A DNA stretch of 64,000 nucleotides, taken from Rhinopomastus cyanomelas. Taxonomy: Eukaryota; Chordata; Aves; Bucerotiformes; Rhinopomastidae. Where the stretch lies: contig VXBP01000263.1 in the NCBI GenBank assembly GCA_013400115.1, positions 62,001 through 126,000 on the forward strand. Reading direction: 5' to 3'. Under the pieces are notes generated by a model. It did no database searches and was not told the origin of the DNA. It worked only from the letters and a program-made list of their open reading frames with translations. Shown in pieces: positions 22,401 to 35,300 of this stretch. Each line of letters begins with the position of its first letter. The first letter of the stretch is position 1. Position numbers and translations under genes: made by a program.

Positions 22401-25400
22401 TTTCCAAAAACTACCCAGAATTACAAATAATATTATTAGGACTCAGTGATCTCAGTTAGTAAAGTACAATATTTATTAATATCAACGTAAAATATAAAAA
22501 AAATTTAAAAATACTGACTGATGAGTGTTTTTCATTTCATTTGGCATCTTTGTACAAATATAATTGGTGCTACAGTCTTGGAATTTGGGTCTGAAGAGTA
22601 TTTTGGTCCTGTGGACACAGGGTAGGGAGAAGAACCTGACTCAAGGGAATATGAATTTTCATCATGACTGGAACCAAATGTGAAATCTTCAGTTTAGAAT
22701 ATGAACCTCTACCAAGAGGGCTAGGAGTTTAAACTATTAGCATGGGAGGGCAAAGATACAGCACCTCTGTAGACAAGGCACAGAAAGGGCGCTTAGCGCG
22801 CTGTAGTAAGTAGCTGTGTTTAGGGAGACTATTAATGCCCAATAAATATTTATTTCTTAAAAAAAAATCTCCAAGTAGGATCCTAACTCAAGCCAAACAT
22901 ATCTGAATATGAACATAACCTAATAAAATGTTTTTATTTTTAAATTATACATTACATTCAGGGATTTTAGAATACATCAAAAATTCTCTTTGTTAGCTTG
23001 GATTAATATTTTAAAGCTGGAAGTATGACAAGGAGACAAAAGGAGTATTGTAGCAGATTAAACTGAAAACACCCTTGCCACGTTAAAATAGCTTTTAGAA
23101 ATAAAGGGACAGCTGTTCACAGGATGAAAAGAAGTTGGAATAAATGAAACAACTACATGATGTCTCGATACCCAGATGTATACACTCCCATGCCACGCTT
23201 CTCTCTTTGTACAATATTTATGTTTGTTTCTCAGTCAGATTAACTGGGTTCTGAGTGTTCATTTGCATTTAGCACTCTGCTTCAGAGCAGCAATCAGACC
23301 CCCTTCACATATGAGTTTTGCCTCTAAACATGGTAGGAGAAGAAAAACAACACCTGTGCCCTGCAAATCACAGAGTGTTCATGCAGGGTAGATGCTAATG
23401 AGAGCTCAGGCCACTTTTTGCCTTTCTTTTTTTGTTTTTACATTTTGGTTTTTAAGAAAAAACCTGAATACTGTCATATTTTCTACATTTTACTTCCATA
23501 ACAATAAAAAGCTCAGATTTTCCACAAGCTCCCTTGGATAAGTAAAATAGTGTTCTAGCCTGTGATTGTATCTGATTGCCCAAGGGAATCCTGTAAGCAC
23601 CAGCTCTCGAGCTAAGGATAGCTCACAACACAGAGGCCACAGCTCTGTTAAAAGCCAGCACACAGACAAGTGTGACTGCAAGCTATGGAGGGAAATTAAC
23701 ATACTTTCTGAAATGAAGTTAGGTCAAACGTAACCACAGTTTGTCCCAGCTGGCTAGTTAACTGCTTTGATTTTAGAGCTAGTGGTTCATCCATGCAGCT
23801 TCCTCACAACGGGCATCCTTGTGTGCTCTAAATCCTGTGCACATCGTACATGAGCAGGGTGAGGTGATGTCTTACTGTCACAGAAAGGCCCTGGCTGCTT
23901 CCCTCAGCTCCATCTGAACAGCAAGCACTGGGAAAATGCCTTCTTAAAGGCGTCCCATGGCTCACCAGACCAAACAAATGACCCTGACATCCTTAATGCA
24001 AAACAGTCAGCAACCAGCCCCTGGAGATTCCCAGGGGGCACATGCTTACTGCTGTAATCACTGCAGCTTGGTCACTGAGCATTGCTCCATAGCAGAGTCC
24101 TAACATCACAGGCTGACAGTGTTACTGCTGCGCCTGTTCAACCTGTGGAATTACTGTTCATGTAGTGCCACTTGTGGGGGATTTTCCAATGGAGGGAAGC
24201 AAACTGCCTTTTCTAGATCAGTCTTGGGGACTGCTCCTGTGCCAGTAGCTGGCTGGCAGTGGGGAGGTGATGACCTCTTCATCCTTCCCTTCCAGCTTCA
24301 GCAAGGACAAAGTGGCACAGCTTGTAGAGAGGAGCAGGTCTGTAGCACAGCACCAGGGCAAACACTCACTGGCTGTGTGGTATTACAGCTCCTTTCCTGT
24401 GTCAAGCTGTGGAGTTATCACAGGTGGGATCTTCCCACACAGCAACAAGACAGACTGGTCTGAAGACATCCACAAATAAAATCAAAGGCTAAGAAGATGA
24501 GGCTGTGTAGCTGCACTCATGGCTGGATCTCTACCACCATCCCTTGTGCACCCACGGTGTAACTCTCTGGATCCTCTCGCAGTGTTGGGGTGCTGAGTTT
24601 CTGTCTGTGCTGCCTCTGTACACACGCTCTACACTACAGCTGAAACACAGCATTTTGCAGAGAAGGAAAGTATGATAAGAAGTGAATAATTTTAATATTT
24701 GAAAATATTTAAAAGCCTCAATTCCACGTCTAGCTGTACAATAAGGCAAGACATTGATTAAAATACTTCAGGCTTTTATCTATTCCCAGTGATCCATTTT
24801 TTATTCAAGCAGTGCAGGTGTATTGGCCTGTAAGCTCTAATTCCCAGTAAAAGGGATTCTGTTCTGTCTCTGCTAACCGACATTTCATCAGTTTACCCTT
24901 CAGAAACATCCCATTTTGTCAGCTTGCAAAATTACTGCTTAGAATATTGATCCATACAGGCAGTGTTTTGCTCTGAACTTATTCATTAGAAAAGGATTAA
25001 GGTGGGCAAGAGAAAGAAAACCGACATTCTTTGGAGTATATAAGCAGTGTGTTAGAAATTAAGCACCACAAAAGTGAGTCATAGGGTAGAGCAGATCGAT
25101 GGAGCAATTCAAATGAATGCACTCTCAGTAACAAGTGATCCAGAGATGCTGATTCTCACTGCAGGGCAAGTGCTAAGTTATAAAGAAAACAAAACAGAAA
25201 TGAATTTATCATACTGTTCTTCATTTGAAGAAAAGTGAGAACACTTGATAAGAAAAATGTATGAAGTTGAAGAATAAGATTAATGTAAAACAATTTTGCT
25301 TTGCTGTTTGTCCTCTTGTGCACAGCCAGGGAATGCTCTACAGATTATTAGGCCAATATAAAACAAGGAAAGTTTCAAGAGAAATCTTTAGACAAGTCTT

Positions 25401-25803
25401 GAAGGCAGAATAGGCCAAAAAAAACCCCCTCAAAGAACCAAAGGTGATTATCCGCCTCATACCCTGCTGGTGCAGCACTGCCTGCATCTGTCCTCTCCTG
25501 GCAATAGCGAGCAGGAACTGCCCTTCACTGCAGCCTCCATGAGAAGGAAATGTGACGTTACCGTGATAACTGACCGGTACATTATCATTACCTTAAAACA
25601 AAGGACACATCTGAGTGTGCATTCACCCACAGCAGAGGCTAGTCTCAGCAACTCTGTCTCAGGACAGGTTTGGCCCAAAGGAGAATACAGAAGAATCTTT
25701 TTGTATAATGTTCCATATCCAAATAGGCAGAATCCTGAGCCATGATCTTTCATTTAAAATAAAGAAACCAACCAACTGGCAGGCAGAAAAACAGATGAGT
25801 ATT
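19421..25803. other. Unique non-coding DNA
   Basis: I find no supportable gene or recognisable transposable element. The larger frames (20899-21177, 92 codons; 24119-24463, 114 codons; 25470-25745, 91 codons) show no domain, and several overlap opposite-strand frames of similar length. A C-rich patch lies at about 21809-21827. Confidence 0.5.
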
Positions 25804-25985
25804 ACAGAGTCAGACAGTGGCTGAGGTTTGAAGGCACCTCTGGAGATCAGCTAGTTCTACTCCCCACTCAAGCGGGGGCATCTAGGGTAGGGTTGTCCAG
25901 GACTGTGCCGTCAGGGTTTGAGAAGCTACACATACAATTTTCCAGTCTCTTCTGGGCAAAGTGTTTCAGTGTTTCCACAAGAAAT
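25804..25985 (-). mobile_element. Old, degraded CR1 3' fragment
   Basis: On the minus strand it follows the CR1 tail order. In plus orientation it shows CAGAGTCAGACAGTGGCTGA, TTTGAAGGCACCTCTGGAGA, ATCAGCTAGTTCTACTCCCC, CTCAAGCGGGGGCATCTAG and CTTCTGGGCAAAGTGTTTCA. These match the usual tail with its GGAGATCATCTAGTCCAACC and CTGGGCAGCCTGTTCCAG blocks at reduced identity. It is one of the oldest copies in the window. It is 5'-truncated and has no open frame. Confidence 0.8.
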
Positions 25986-27268
25986 CTGAGCAGTTGAGAG
26001 TCAGCAACATCAGGTACCAGACTCCTGATCTACAGCTCAAAGAACTTTCAGGGAATCGTCTGCCACACTGCTAAGCTTGGACTATCCACAAATTAGCAGG
26101 TGCAGAAGACTGCTTAAGGCTGTCTGAAGTTACAGCATGGGACAAACAGGCTTATCAACTGTCCCAAAACTTTGGAGTCATAAAGGCAGTTTAGAGTTAT
26201 TGGGTTTTTTAATACATTTTTATACTGCTTCTGCTTCAGGTGAGGACTGACTCTGTTATTGGATGCCCTCCAGGACAATTCGGATGCATCTCTTTGGACA
26301 TTGATATTAATGTTTCGAACTATTTTTGCTCAAGATCTCTCACAGCAAGTGTGTGCCAAACCAAGAAGTATTAAATAACTGGCTCAAGCCTCCTTTTTCC
26401 CTGAAAAATTACTTCATGGCAGACGCAAACTCTAAACACTTGCTATCTATCTGAAAATGCCTGCAACGGTTACCATGATTTGAGGCAAAACTGTACAGCA
26501 GCACAGTGTGATGGGTAAGTAGCCTTTTCCCCATCATTTCAGTGTCTCAGTCTTGCCACATAATTTGGGGAGTGATTGGTTACTGGTGTAACGTATGTGT
26601 GGCACATTACAGCCAGCCTGGCACATGAGTCTCACTGAGTGAGTGCCAGCACGAGTAAGTAACACGGGATAAACATGTCAGGGGTTTGGACATATTTTCT
26701 AAACAGGATTGACAGAGTTGTTCTTTGTTATTTTCAGATTAAGCTCTTTTTCTTTGACTACGTTAGAAACAAACAGCAGAGGCAAAGCAAATCCCAGACT
26801 TTTCTGACTGTATCTGCTTCCTTCCATTCATCGGTGATAATGTGTTACTGCCTTTAATGTCTTATTCTAGCTTGATAGTTTCCAGTAACTCATTTCATGT
26901 CAGTTTTAGAGTTGTCTGAAAGTCGTTCAAAAAGATTTTCATAAAGCTCAAAGCAAGCTGAACTGTTTCTAAGTGTTACTCGCTATAAAAAGCAACAAAA
27001 GACAAATTTGACTTGACTGTCTTGCCTGCAATTACGCGAAGCAGCTCTAATATGTAAATACAGCTACATAAATTATTTGCAGTTTCTGTATTAATGATGT
27101 GAATTAAAAATAAATACTTGCAAAATACTCACAGTAGGGTTACAACTAATAAGAACCATTTTGATTGTCCATACGTTATGTCTGCGAAGTCAGGAATAAT
27201 AGCCACATCGCATCCGTAAATTGTGATTTAATTTTTACACGCTTCATTGCAACGTAATAGAAGCAACA
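25986..27268. other. Unique non-coding DNA
   Basis: I see no gene or recognisable repeat. A 60-codon frame at 26675-26857 has no recognisable domain. Confidence 0.5.
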
Positions 27269-27380
27269 GAAGAATCTGTAGCATCTCTAGATGCGGTGGA
27301 AGCTGCAACGTCGTATTATTAACTGAAGAATCTATAACATCTCTAGGTACAGTGCAAGCTGCAACATCATGTCATTGACT
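27269..27380. repeat. Diverged 56-bp tandem duplication
   Basis: Two adjacent 56-base units, 27269-27324 and 27325-27380, both begin GAAGAATCT and share CATCTCTAG and AAGCTGCAAC. By hand alignment without gaps they differ at 11 positions (45 of 56 identical), and 10 of the 11 differences are transitions. The first unit keeps CpG sites where the second has CA or TG at the same place, as expected from methylation-driven decay. This is an old local duplication, not a known repeat family. Confidence 0.9.
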
Positions 27381-29420
27381 AAATCTGGGTCATCACTTCT
27401 AATCAGTCACACTACCTCTGTCAGACTGACTGACTGCCTATTTCCTTACTTTACAAAAAATATTTTCCTTCTAAGCAGATCTTTTTCTGGAACCAGTTGT
27501 CACTTGTTAGATCATGTTCTCCTCTATCACAACTAAACATTTTTATCATAAAAATATTCCCCAATGTTTTGGGTTTTTTGCTAGAGCAGAAATCCTGATC
27601 TAGTGGCCAGTGTGTGGTGTAGGTTAGAGATAATTCAGACAACTCCACATGACACAACAACTTAAGGATGAATGTTAGTATGAAACAGTGTGCTAGGTGC
27701 AAGCTTCTCCAAAGTTTATGTGGCTCAAAAGTCTGGGGACAAATTATAAATGCTCTGTTAGCTGTTCTTCAAGCCTACTAATTTCAGGCAGAATACCTTA
27801 ATTACAGTCATTGAGCACCAGGCACTTGTGAGAGAAGGAGGATAAGAAGCTAAGTGAGCGGGCTTGATTAGTACATCCACTGTAACATGGAAAAGATAAC
27901 AATTTAGATAAAGCTGAAGGGAAACCATAACAACGGTCTTACACAATATTTGTGTCCCCTGATTTTCTGCATGACTAGGATTCTCCTAGAATATTATACC
28001 GATTAGTCCCAGTTTTTAATGCTTAATTTACTTATGAAAGGGCGCACACAAACCCAGTGTAAACCAATGCTTTTTAAAAGGACTGCAGTTTGTCCATAGA
28101 AAAAAAATCTATCCCCATATGTATTTTTGAAGCTAAAAATAATATAGCAAATACATTAAAGAAAAACCCAACTGAAGTCCAGATTTCCTCTGGACATCGT
28201 GATGTAAACGCACTTGTTCTGCATCACAAATAATGCAGTGAATCAATGTTCAGCCTTTGAAAAACCTTGAACAAAGTTTCTCTCAGGTTGATCAGAAGCA
28301 ATCACACCATGGGCTGCTGCTTAAAAGCCTTTACAAGTGTGTTCACACGCAAGTTCATGTGTCTTGAAAACCTCCTGTGGTTACCTGAGGGGTGTAGTGG
28401 TGTGGTTGGATAACTCTGAGGCTGGTTATCCACAGAGAACAGGTCAGTTTCATAGACCGATGTTAGGATGCCACTTGGCAAGAAAAGTTTTGCGGGAATT
28501 AAACAGCAGGACTAGGCTCAGCAATTATAAAAGAAAAACCAGCATCTCATAATAGAAATCTAGAGATTGAGATTTCTAGATTCCAAAAATACAATTCAGT
28601 ACTATGCTGACAGAACAATAAAATCTGCAAATGATCAACACCCTGATTAAAGTCATATGAGCTACAGACACATTATAGAGGCACTTGTAGACATCCAGGA
28701 CAGGAAGATCAGCATTTTCTGGCAGATTTGTTTGGTTTTTTGGTTGCACACTGAATCTGCTGCCCTGGTTCTTGTTACGTTCCATACAGGGTTATGCACA
28801 CAAATACAAACACCCAAGCAGCGACTCTACATCCAGCCTTGAATCCAACCCTGAAGCACCTTCTGGTTCAAGAGAAATAATAAAACACTCTTTCAGAGAC
28901 CAGGCCTGCTGCCTTTTGAAGGAGGCACAGCCTCAGCCTGCTTTTATTAGAAAATCTGGCAACTCATCCTGCAGCCTCCTACTAAGATTTGCCAAACTAA
29001 GTTGACTTCAAATAAGCATGATCAGCACTCACTCACTTTTTGCTGATATAAAAGCAGATTTTAGCTCTGCAAAATTGCTGCAGTTGGCTCCTACTGTAGT
29101 GCATAAAAATTATTGATCAATTTGCAGAGCACTTGGAGAGACAGCTTCAAGAGCTGAGTATGAAATACCCACAGAAAACATGACAATTCCACTTATTTTA
29201 GAAGTGCACAGGCAGATAAATAGTCTTCGTGGAATATTAGTTCATTATTTAAATAATATTTAAATTTAAAAAATAAATACTGAGGTGTATGTTACGGAGA
29301 GACATTAACAAGAGGAGAGTGTGCTCCTGAAAGAGAGTGTTCCCAAACAAGAGCTGTCCTCAAAATTGCCATTACTTCAGCTATAAAAATGTTTTCACTT
29401 TCCTGAGCCCCTTCATTTCC
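27381..29420. other. Unique non-coding DNA
   Basis: I find no gene. Frames of 61-83 codons occur on both strands and overlap; none has a recognisable domain. An A+T-rich palindromic stretch lies at about 29245-29280. Confidence 0.5.
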
Positions 29421-29894
29421 AAAAGGACACAGAACTGCTTGAGAGAGTCCAGTGCAGAGCCACAGAGATGATGAAGGGAGTGGAACATCTCCCTGATGAG
29501 GAAAGGCTGAGGGAGCTGGGCCTCTTTAGCTTGGAAAAAGGAATCTGAGGGGTGACCCCATTAATGTTTATAAATATGGAAAGGGCAGGTGTCAGGAGGA
29601 TGGAGCCAGGCTCTGCTCAGGGGCATCAAATAATATGACAAGGGGCAATGGATGTAAGCTGGAACATATGAGGTTCCACAAAAAATACGAGAAGAAACCT
29701 GTTCATGGTGATGGTGACAGAGCACTGGAATGGCTGCTCAGGGAGGCTGTGGAGTCTCCTTCTCTGGAGACATTTAAAACCCACCTGATATGTCCCTGTG
29801 TGACTTGGTCTAGGTGATCCTGCTGTGGCGGGGGGATTGGACTAGATGATCTTTTGAGGTCCCTTCCAATCCCTAATGTTCTGTGATCCTATGA
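29421..29894 (+). mobile_element. CR1 LINE, 5'-truncated (young tail type)
   Basis: The sense strand shows, in order, AGCCACAGAGATGATGAAGG, CCCTGATGAGGAAAGGCTGA, GGAGCTGGGCCTCTTTAGCT, GGTTCCACAAAAAATACGAG, CTGTGGAGTCTCCTTCTCTG, then the GATGATCTTTTGAGGTCCC tail and TTCTGTGATCCTATGA end. A 60-codon frame (29635-29817) preserves RGNGCKLEHMRFH and ESPSLETFKTHL of the ORF2 C-terminus, but frameshifts break the reverse-transcriptase part. It is a member of the same subfamily as the copies at 7737, 51859, 53929 and 61981. Confidence 0.93.
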
Positions 29895-30908
29895 AAACTG
29901 CTGTGTCAGTGTCCTTTCGTCTACAAGATCTGCTCACAATAACAGAGATGAGCAAGGATATAATCCCACTGTAATAGAACATAACATGAACAAGTCATAA
30001 AGTAATGGTTCCAAGTGAACATTTACAGAGGAAGCTGTAGCTCATGTATCATCCCTTTGCGGCGCTCTCAATGTGCCCACGATGCACGCCATGCTGCAAA
30101 TGATAAATGGCCTAAACCAGACCTCTCCTAAGAGCCAGCTACAGTAGCACCTCCAAGTGCCAGTGTAAGAAAACATTGCCTGCTTAATTTTTCCTCTCAA
30201 CTACTGCATGTCATTTTGGAGTAAGTCCATTTTTTTTCTTTATAGGAGCCATCCCAAGTGCTGACAACCCCATGGGTTTATTTAGTTAGTGAGTTTCAAG
30301 CTGGAGTTTGCTATAGGAAGTCAGTAAATATCTTATTGTGTAGCTTTAATTACATTAGTAGGACCTAGAGGTTCCTAACTCAGTTGTCCCAAATACCATT
30401 TAGAGATGCTCATTTGTGCCCTCTCCCTTCCTGCCACCTGCTACTTTCTTCTGTGCTCTGCTGTGACATAACCTGCTGCTGTCACAGCATTCTGGAATCA
30501 TTCCTCAGCATCTCTGCCACTCAATCCTTAAACTCTCTCCACTCTTGCTTCATGTTTTTCACCTCCAGAGAGCTTCTTACCTTGGACCAATTTTGAATAT
30601 GGCCTCAATTCATGATGGTCAGACACCCCAAAACTGATGGTACTCTGAGCTTCTTTCACACAAAGGTTTTCTTACCCAGCAATGTCTGCAACAGTTTCGC
30701 AATTCTAGGACAAATTAGACAAGACAGCTAGAAATTGAGTCAGGTATGATTTAGGCTGGGTTTTCTGAAGCATTGAGCCTGTTGCGATCCCCACAACATA
30801 TCATACTGCAGATTCTTCTAGGAGTTAAATGCTGTCCTTACTTTGAGGTGAGAAGCAGGTGCTCTAGCATAGCACAGACTATATGGCTTTTGTTCATTGA
30901 AGAAGACT
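29895..30908. other. Unique non-coding DNA
   Basis: I see no gene or recognisable repeat in this stretch. A 70-codon frame (30384-30596) has no recognisable domain. Confidence 0.5.
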
Positions 30909-31306
30909 ATCTCTGAATGTTAGGAGTTGGAAGGGATGTCTAGAGATCATCTAGTCCACCCCCTGCGAGAGCTGGATCCCCTAGGACAGGTCACACAGGG
31001 CTGCATCCAAGTGGGTTTTGAAAGCCTCCAGAGCAGAAGACTCCACAACTTTTCTGGGCAGCCTGTGCCAGGGCTCCATCGCCCTCACATTAAAGAAGTT
31101 TATCCTCATGTTGAGGTTGAACTTCCTCTGTTCTAGCTTATCCGCATTATTCCTTATCCTATTACTGAGCACCACAGAAAAGAGACTGGCCCCTCTTAGA
31201 AAATAGAAATATTGGAGAAGCAAGGCACAAGGCCTCAACCCTATGAGNACACTTCTCTCAGCCTTTCCTTGTAAGAGAGATGTTCTAGTCCCTTCATCAT
31301 CCTAAG
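30909..31306 (-). mobile_element. CR1 LINE (another subfamily), disrupted by a misplaced patch
   Basis: On the minus strand the ORF2 C-terminus is recognisable in an 85-codon frame (31238-30981) with KLEQRKFNLNMRINFFNVR, AMEPWHRLPRKVVES and ALEAFKTHLDAALCDLS, followed by a tail with a GATGATCTCTAGACATCCC-like block. This tail and protein end differ from the FLCDLV type, so it is a distinct subfamily. At 31205-31248 the CR1 sequence is interrupted by 43 bases copied from 31350-31392 plus one N. CR1 similarity then resumes (CTCAGCCTTTCCTTGTAAGA) and fades near 31306. Confidence 0.88.
31205..31247. repeat. Misplaced 43-bp copy next to an N (probable assembly error)
   Basis: These 43 bases (AGAAATATTGGAGAAGCAAG to AACCCTATGAG) are identical to 31350-31392. 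The copy ends exactly at the N at 31248 and interrupts the CR1 that surrounds it, whereas the copy at 31350 reads on into ordinary flanking sequence. The placement suggests that an end read or gap patch was inserted here wrongly. Confidence 0.9.
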
Positions 31307-31349
31307 AAATGCCTTGATTCTGAATCCTAATTCCACTTGAATGCCAGGC

Positions 31350-31392
31350 AGAAATATTGGAGAAGCAAGGCACAAGGCCTCAACCCTATGAG
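31350..31392. repeat. Source copy of the 43-bp duplication
   Basis: Identical to 31205-31247. It lies outside the CR1 and continues without interruption into the sequence at 31393, so it is likely the genuine location. Confidence 0.85.
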
Positions 31393-32303
31393 CAGATAAT
31401 ATTCCTTGTGCTGGCTTCACCTATGAAAGTCTGAAGATCAAAGTAAAATTGTAGAGATGTTAATTTTTCTAGGGGGAATCTACCAGAATAGTCAGTATTC
31501 AATATTTAACATCTTCTCCCCTCCAAATTTACACCTAGGTTGGAGAGCATTATAAATAAAGCATTTATGTGCACAATGTCAGAACGACCTGCTCAGCAGA
31601 AGGGAATAGAAAATAAAAAATATTGAGATGCTGAGCCTTAAACACATCATTATTTCATGTTGGCTTCCTTTATGTCTCCGGTTCTGTTCGCTAGGATACC
31701 CATCGGCTGTAACGCCCTTATATAATACACTGCTTCTTTCTTCTGCTTTCAGAATTTTTTCTATTGATTTGGGAGAAAAGCAAGTTTTAATGATTTTCAT
31801 TCTTTGCCCTAAAGACAACCTTTTTCCCCCTATCTCCAGTTAAACATTCTCAAGATCCAAATTCCATCTTTAATGTGCTTAGTACCCTTATATTTACTGC
31901 CTTGTTCATGTCCTCTGGAAATTAAGACTAATTAAATAATTCCCAATTTCTTACTCATCAACCAATAGGATTTTAAAATACTATTTTTAAAAGAAGCTTT
32001 TTCTCATCCTTTGCAAAATAGCCTTTAGAAACAGATTCCCTCTCTCTGATCAAAATTGGCACAGCTCACCAAATGAAATCTTGCCATTAATGTTTACAGT
32101 TCAAACATTAGAAAATCCTTGCCTACCACGTGCAGTATGAAACAAATATTCACAGTCTGCATGTGTGGTGAAAACCACCAAAGACAGACTTAGCTTGAGG
32201 CAGCAATTTAACTCAATATATTACTCACAAAAACCCCGCCAAAACCTAAAGGGAGACCAAGAAGGAGCAAGACAGCCTTAGATGTCACAGAGTCATCAAA
32301 TAG
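31393..32303. other. Unique non-coding DNA
   Basis: I see no gene. Overlapping frames on both strands at 31579-31843 have no recognisable domains. Confidence 0.5.
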
Positions 32304-32398
32304 ATCATAGAATTGCTTAGGTTGGAAAAGGCCTTGAAGATCATTTAGTCCAACCATCCAGCTGTACCAAACCTTCTGCTAAACCATGTCTCTAATCA
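32304..32398 (-). mobile_element. Short CR1 3' tail (older subfamily)
   Basis: In plus orientation it reads ATCATAGAATTGCTTAGGTT, GGAAAAGGCCTTGAAGATCA, TTTAGTCCAACCATCCAGCT and CTAAACCATGTCTCTAATCA. This is the reverse complement of the same tail type as at 222-360. Only about 95 bases remain, with no ORF2 sequence. Confidence 0.9.
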
Positions 32399-35300
32399 AC
32401 ATGACAAATCCATTCTCATTTGGGCACACACCTAGCAATTGTATCAGCATTATTCAGCCTGAAAATGCTGCTTTAAAACTTGCTTTTTTTTTTTATTTTC
32501 CCCTTCTGTTTTTTATTGTTGGGGGGGCTGTCTCCCTATATTTCTCAACCTTCTTCCCCTTTGCTTTCCTTGTCATTCATTCAATGAGCATACCCTTCAG
32601 CAGGATGACAAAAGCCCATGCATGTCAGAAAATTGCCTCACATAAAGGAGGTGAAGCTCAGAGAAATAGAATCATTGCTGATAATATTTCCAAGGTCATA
32701 GCTACCACATCAGGTTTTTAAATACCTAAGAGAATTACATAAACATGTTACCTTTCCACTGAAATCTGGGCAGCCATCAAACACTAAAGTTTTGAAACTA
32801 AGACAAAGTGATGTCCCCGTCTGCAACTGCTTAATACCAAACCCTAAACACAGAGACCTGCCTAGGTGTTAGCAGGATGAGAATCTAACACTCTGCATTG
32901 GTTGTATAAAGAGAATAGAGAACACAGAGACACCAGAATTACTGCCATGATTAGGGACGAATTCCTATATCCTCCTGAACCTGTGGTTTTTGCATGCTAA
33001 GGTTGATTCTATTCTGCTTTAAAAGAAATGGTATAGCAAAGAATTTTATATGCTTGAATACCTGTAATTTTCTGGATAGAACCTATAACATTAGAAAAGA
33101 ACTAATGTGAGGGCTGAATAGGTTAAAAAAAATAAAACAAATTGGTCCAGCAACATTTAAATGATGGCAAATGTAAGTTTAATACAAAACCATATTAGAA
33201 CAATTGAGAATCATGAGAGGCTGATTTATTATTTATATAGCACACTAAAAGTTATCTGTAAAGGAAATTGTGTAATATGCAGTAAATTAGACAAAGCTGC
33301 ACTATAAATTGGGATTAAATCTTAAACTGGTTTTAATATTTAATACGCTATCATGACTCACATTTTCAGTGATGGTTGTTCAAAGTTCAAGAAGAAGCTT
33401 GAAAGCAGACAGAGGAGGATCAGCTGCAAAACCTTGCCTTCTGATGATACAAATTGGGTCAGATCATCTCTTAATTGCCAAAGACAGACAAAACTAGCAC
33501 ACAACCTCTGCTGAGGGCCTGGACCTAAACTCACCAAAAAGACTGGGAAAACTCGCATTAAACTCAATAGAGTTGAGATCACAGTAACTGCCAGTTACAT
33601 AACTAGTGAGGCTTGATAAATCACATTACACAGGAATAAAATAATTACCAATTCACTTGGTTTCTTTTTAATGATGATCCCGGTGGAACACTGGCAAAAC
33701 CCGTGCTTTGATGGAGGCAAAAATGACATGCTAAAAAAAAAAATCATCATCCCAGAGGAGTATTCAGAATTATGCTGCTCAACTTGAACAAAGTCAGAGC
33801 TGAAGTTCAAGTGCCCATTTGGATTTCAAACTACTCACTGAAGTAGACAATATATGTGCATGAAGTGACACGATCATACCATTTTTAAGTGAGGAGGATG
33901 CAAGAAGATGGGTCCTTGCATTTACTAGAATGCCTTTCATAAGTTCAAACTAGTTTATTTATGGAGTTTTATTTATGGTCGTGTGGAACACTGATTTGAA
34001 AGCTTTGATTTGCATTGCTTAGTCCTGCACCAGACACTTACTATTGGCATTACTCTGAAAATGCAGTTGTCTCACTTACAGTCTATGGCCTTAACACACT
34101 GTGCAAAGAAAATAAATCAAAGCCCTTGACCCAAGAAGTTTATAACTGAAAGTGTCAAACAACAGACAGACAAAACCAGGGACAGTTCAAGGAAACCATG
34201 ACACGGCTTTGGTCAGCAATTTATGACAGTGGTCTCAGCACATTGGCAGCCTAACTCCTGTCAGGAGACCTTTAAAGAAGAACATGTTTTTATTTCATTG
34301 AGAGTTAGAGAGTGCCAAGGGCAATGCAGAAAAGACATCAAAATACTACAGGTAGTCTGTGGGATGGTTGTCAGGCTGGGGAGAGTAGTCGAGTTACTCC
34401 TGCTTCCTAGAAGAAGACAGTAAGAGGGGGACATGGCTTCACAGAGGCAAAATGAAGAGTATTTGATTCAGTGGAGTAGGAGACAATCATATAATCTCAG
34501 GTGTCAATTCAGCAGTAACAGTCTGAATGGGAATGAGTGGGTGACATTACTGGTCAAGAGAAAAGGATGTTGTACTGCTGATCAAGATGTGAAAGTCGTT
34601 ATCTGCACAACACTCGTGGATTACTGAGAAAAGTCGTATCACAGGTATGCTTTGTGGAAATAACATGCAAAACATAAACATAGTCATATCTTTGTGAATG
34701 AACAAAAACAAATGGTGAAAATACCACCTACTTGGACTCTCCTCTAACATATTAAAATGTCAGATGTCAAAAACGTAGCTAGGGATCAATACGTTGAATC
34801 ACAATTAGAGCAGTCTGGCTGTCAGCAATTATAGCTGGGTAGTTCCACTTAAAACCAGTTCCCTATTTGCTGTGTTCCAGGCAAACCCTCTGGAGTTTTG
34901 TCTGAGTGCCTGTGCCACAGTTTAACTCCTCTGTACTGCTCTGCTTGATGCAGCATCACTCCAATAAAAACTGTAAGAACTGAGGGTGAAATAGGTTTAA
35001 AAAAATGATTTGCAGCTTAGACATTGCTAATCTTTTTAAGGTTAAGGTGTTCTGCATGGGAAATCATATTTAGTTGTCTGGAATGTTTTGAGCTGCTAAT
35101 TGTCATTTTGATGAATGTAAAACAGGCATACAGCAGACAAATCTGCTCCTCAGCGGATTGGCAGTACAAATGACAGTAATTTCTAGCCCTGCCATGGTAA
35201 GAAATGTCTATTTTAATTAAGACTTCATGTTAAAAGACATTGTTTTGCACATGACACACCAGAAAAGGTCTCCTTATCTGCATGAACTTCAGGCTGCTGG

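Noticed and set aside
24119..24463. 114-codon plus-strand frame overlapping another plus frame (24267-24479)
   Set aside because: Overlapping frames with no recognisable domain; no evidence for an exon.
32640..32700. Possible third MIR-like fragment (GAAGCTCAGAGAAATAGAAT and CCAAGGTCATAGCTACC)
   Set aside because: Only two short blocks fit and the spacing is wrong; too weak to call.
32386..32721. 111-codon plus-strand frame with a hydrophobic segment
   Set aside because: It begins within a CR1 tail and its hydrophobic run is encoded by a T tract, so it is not a credible membrane protein.
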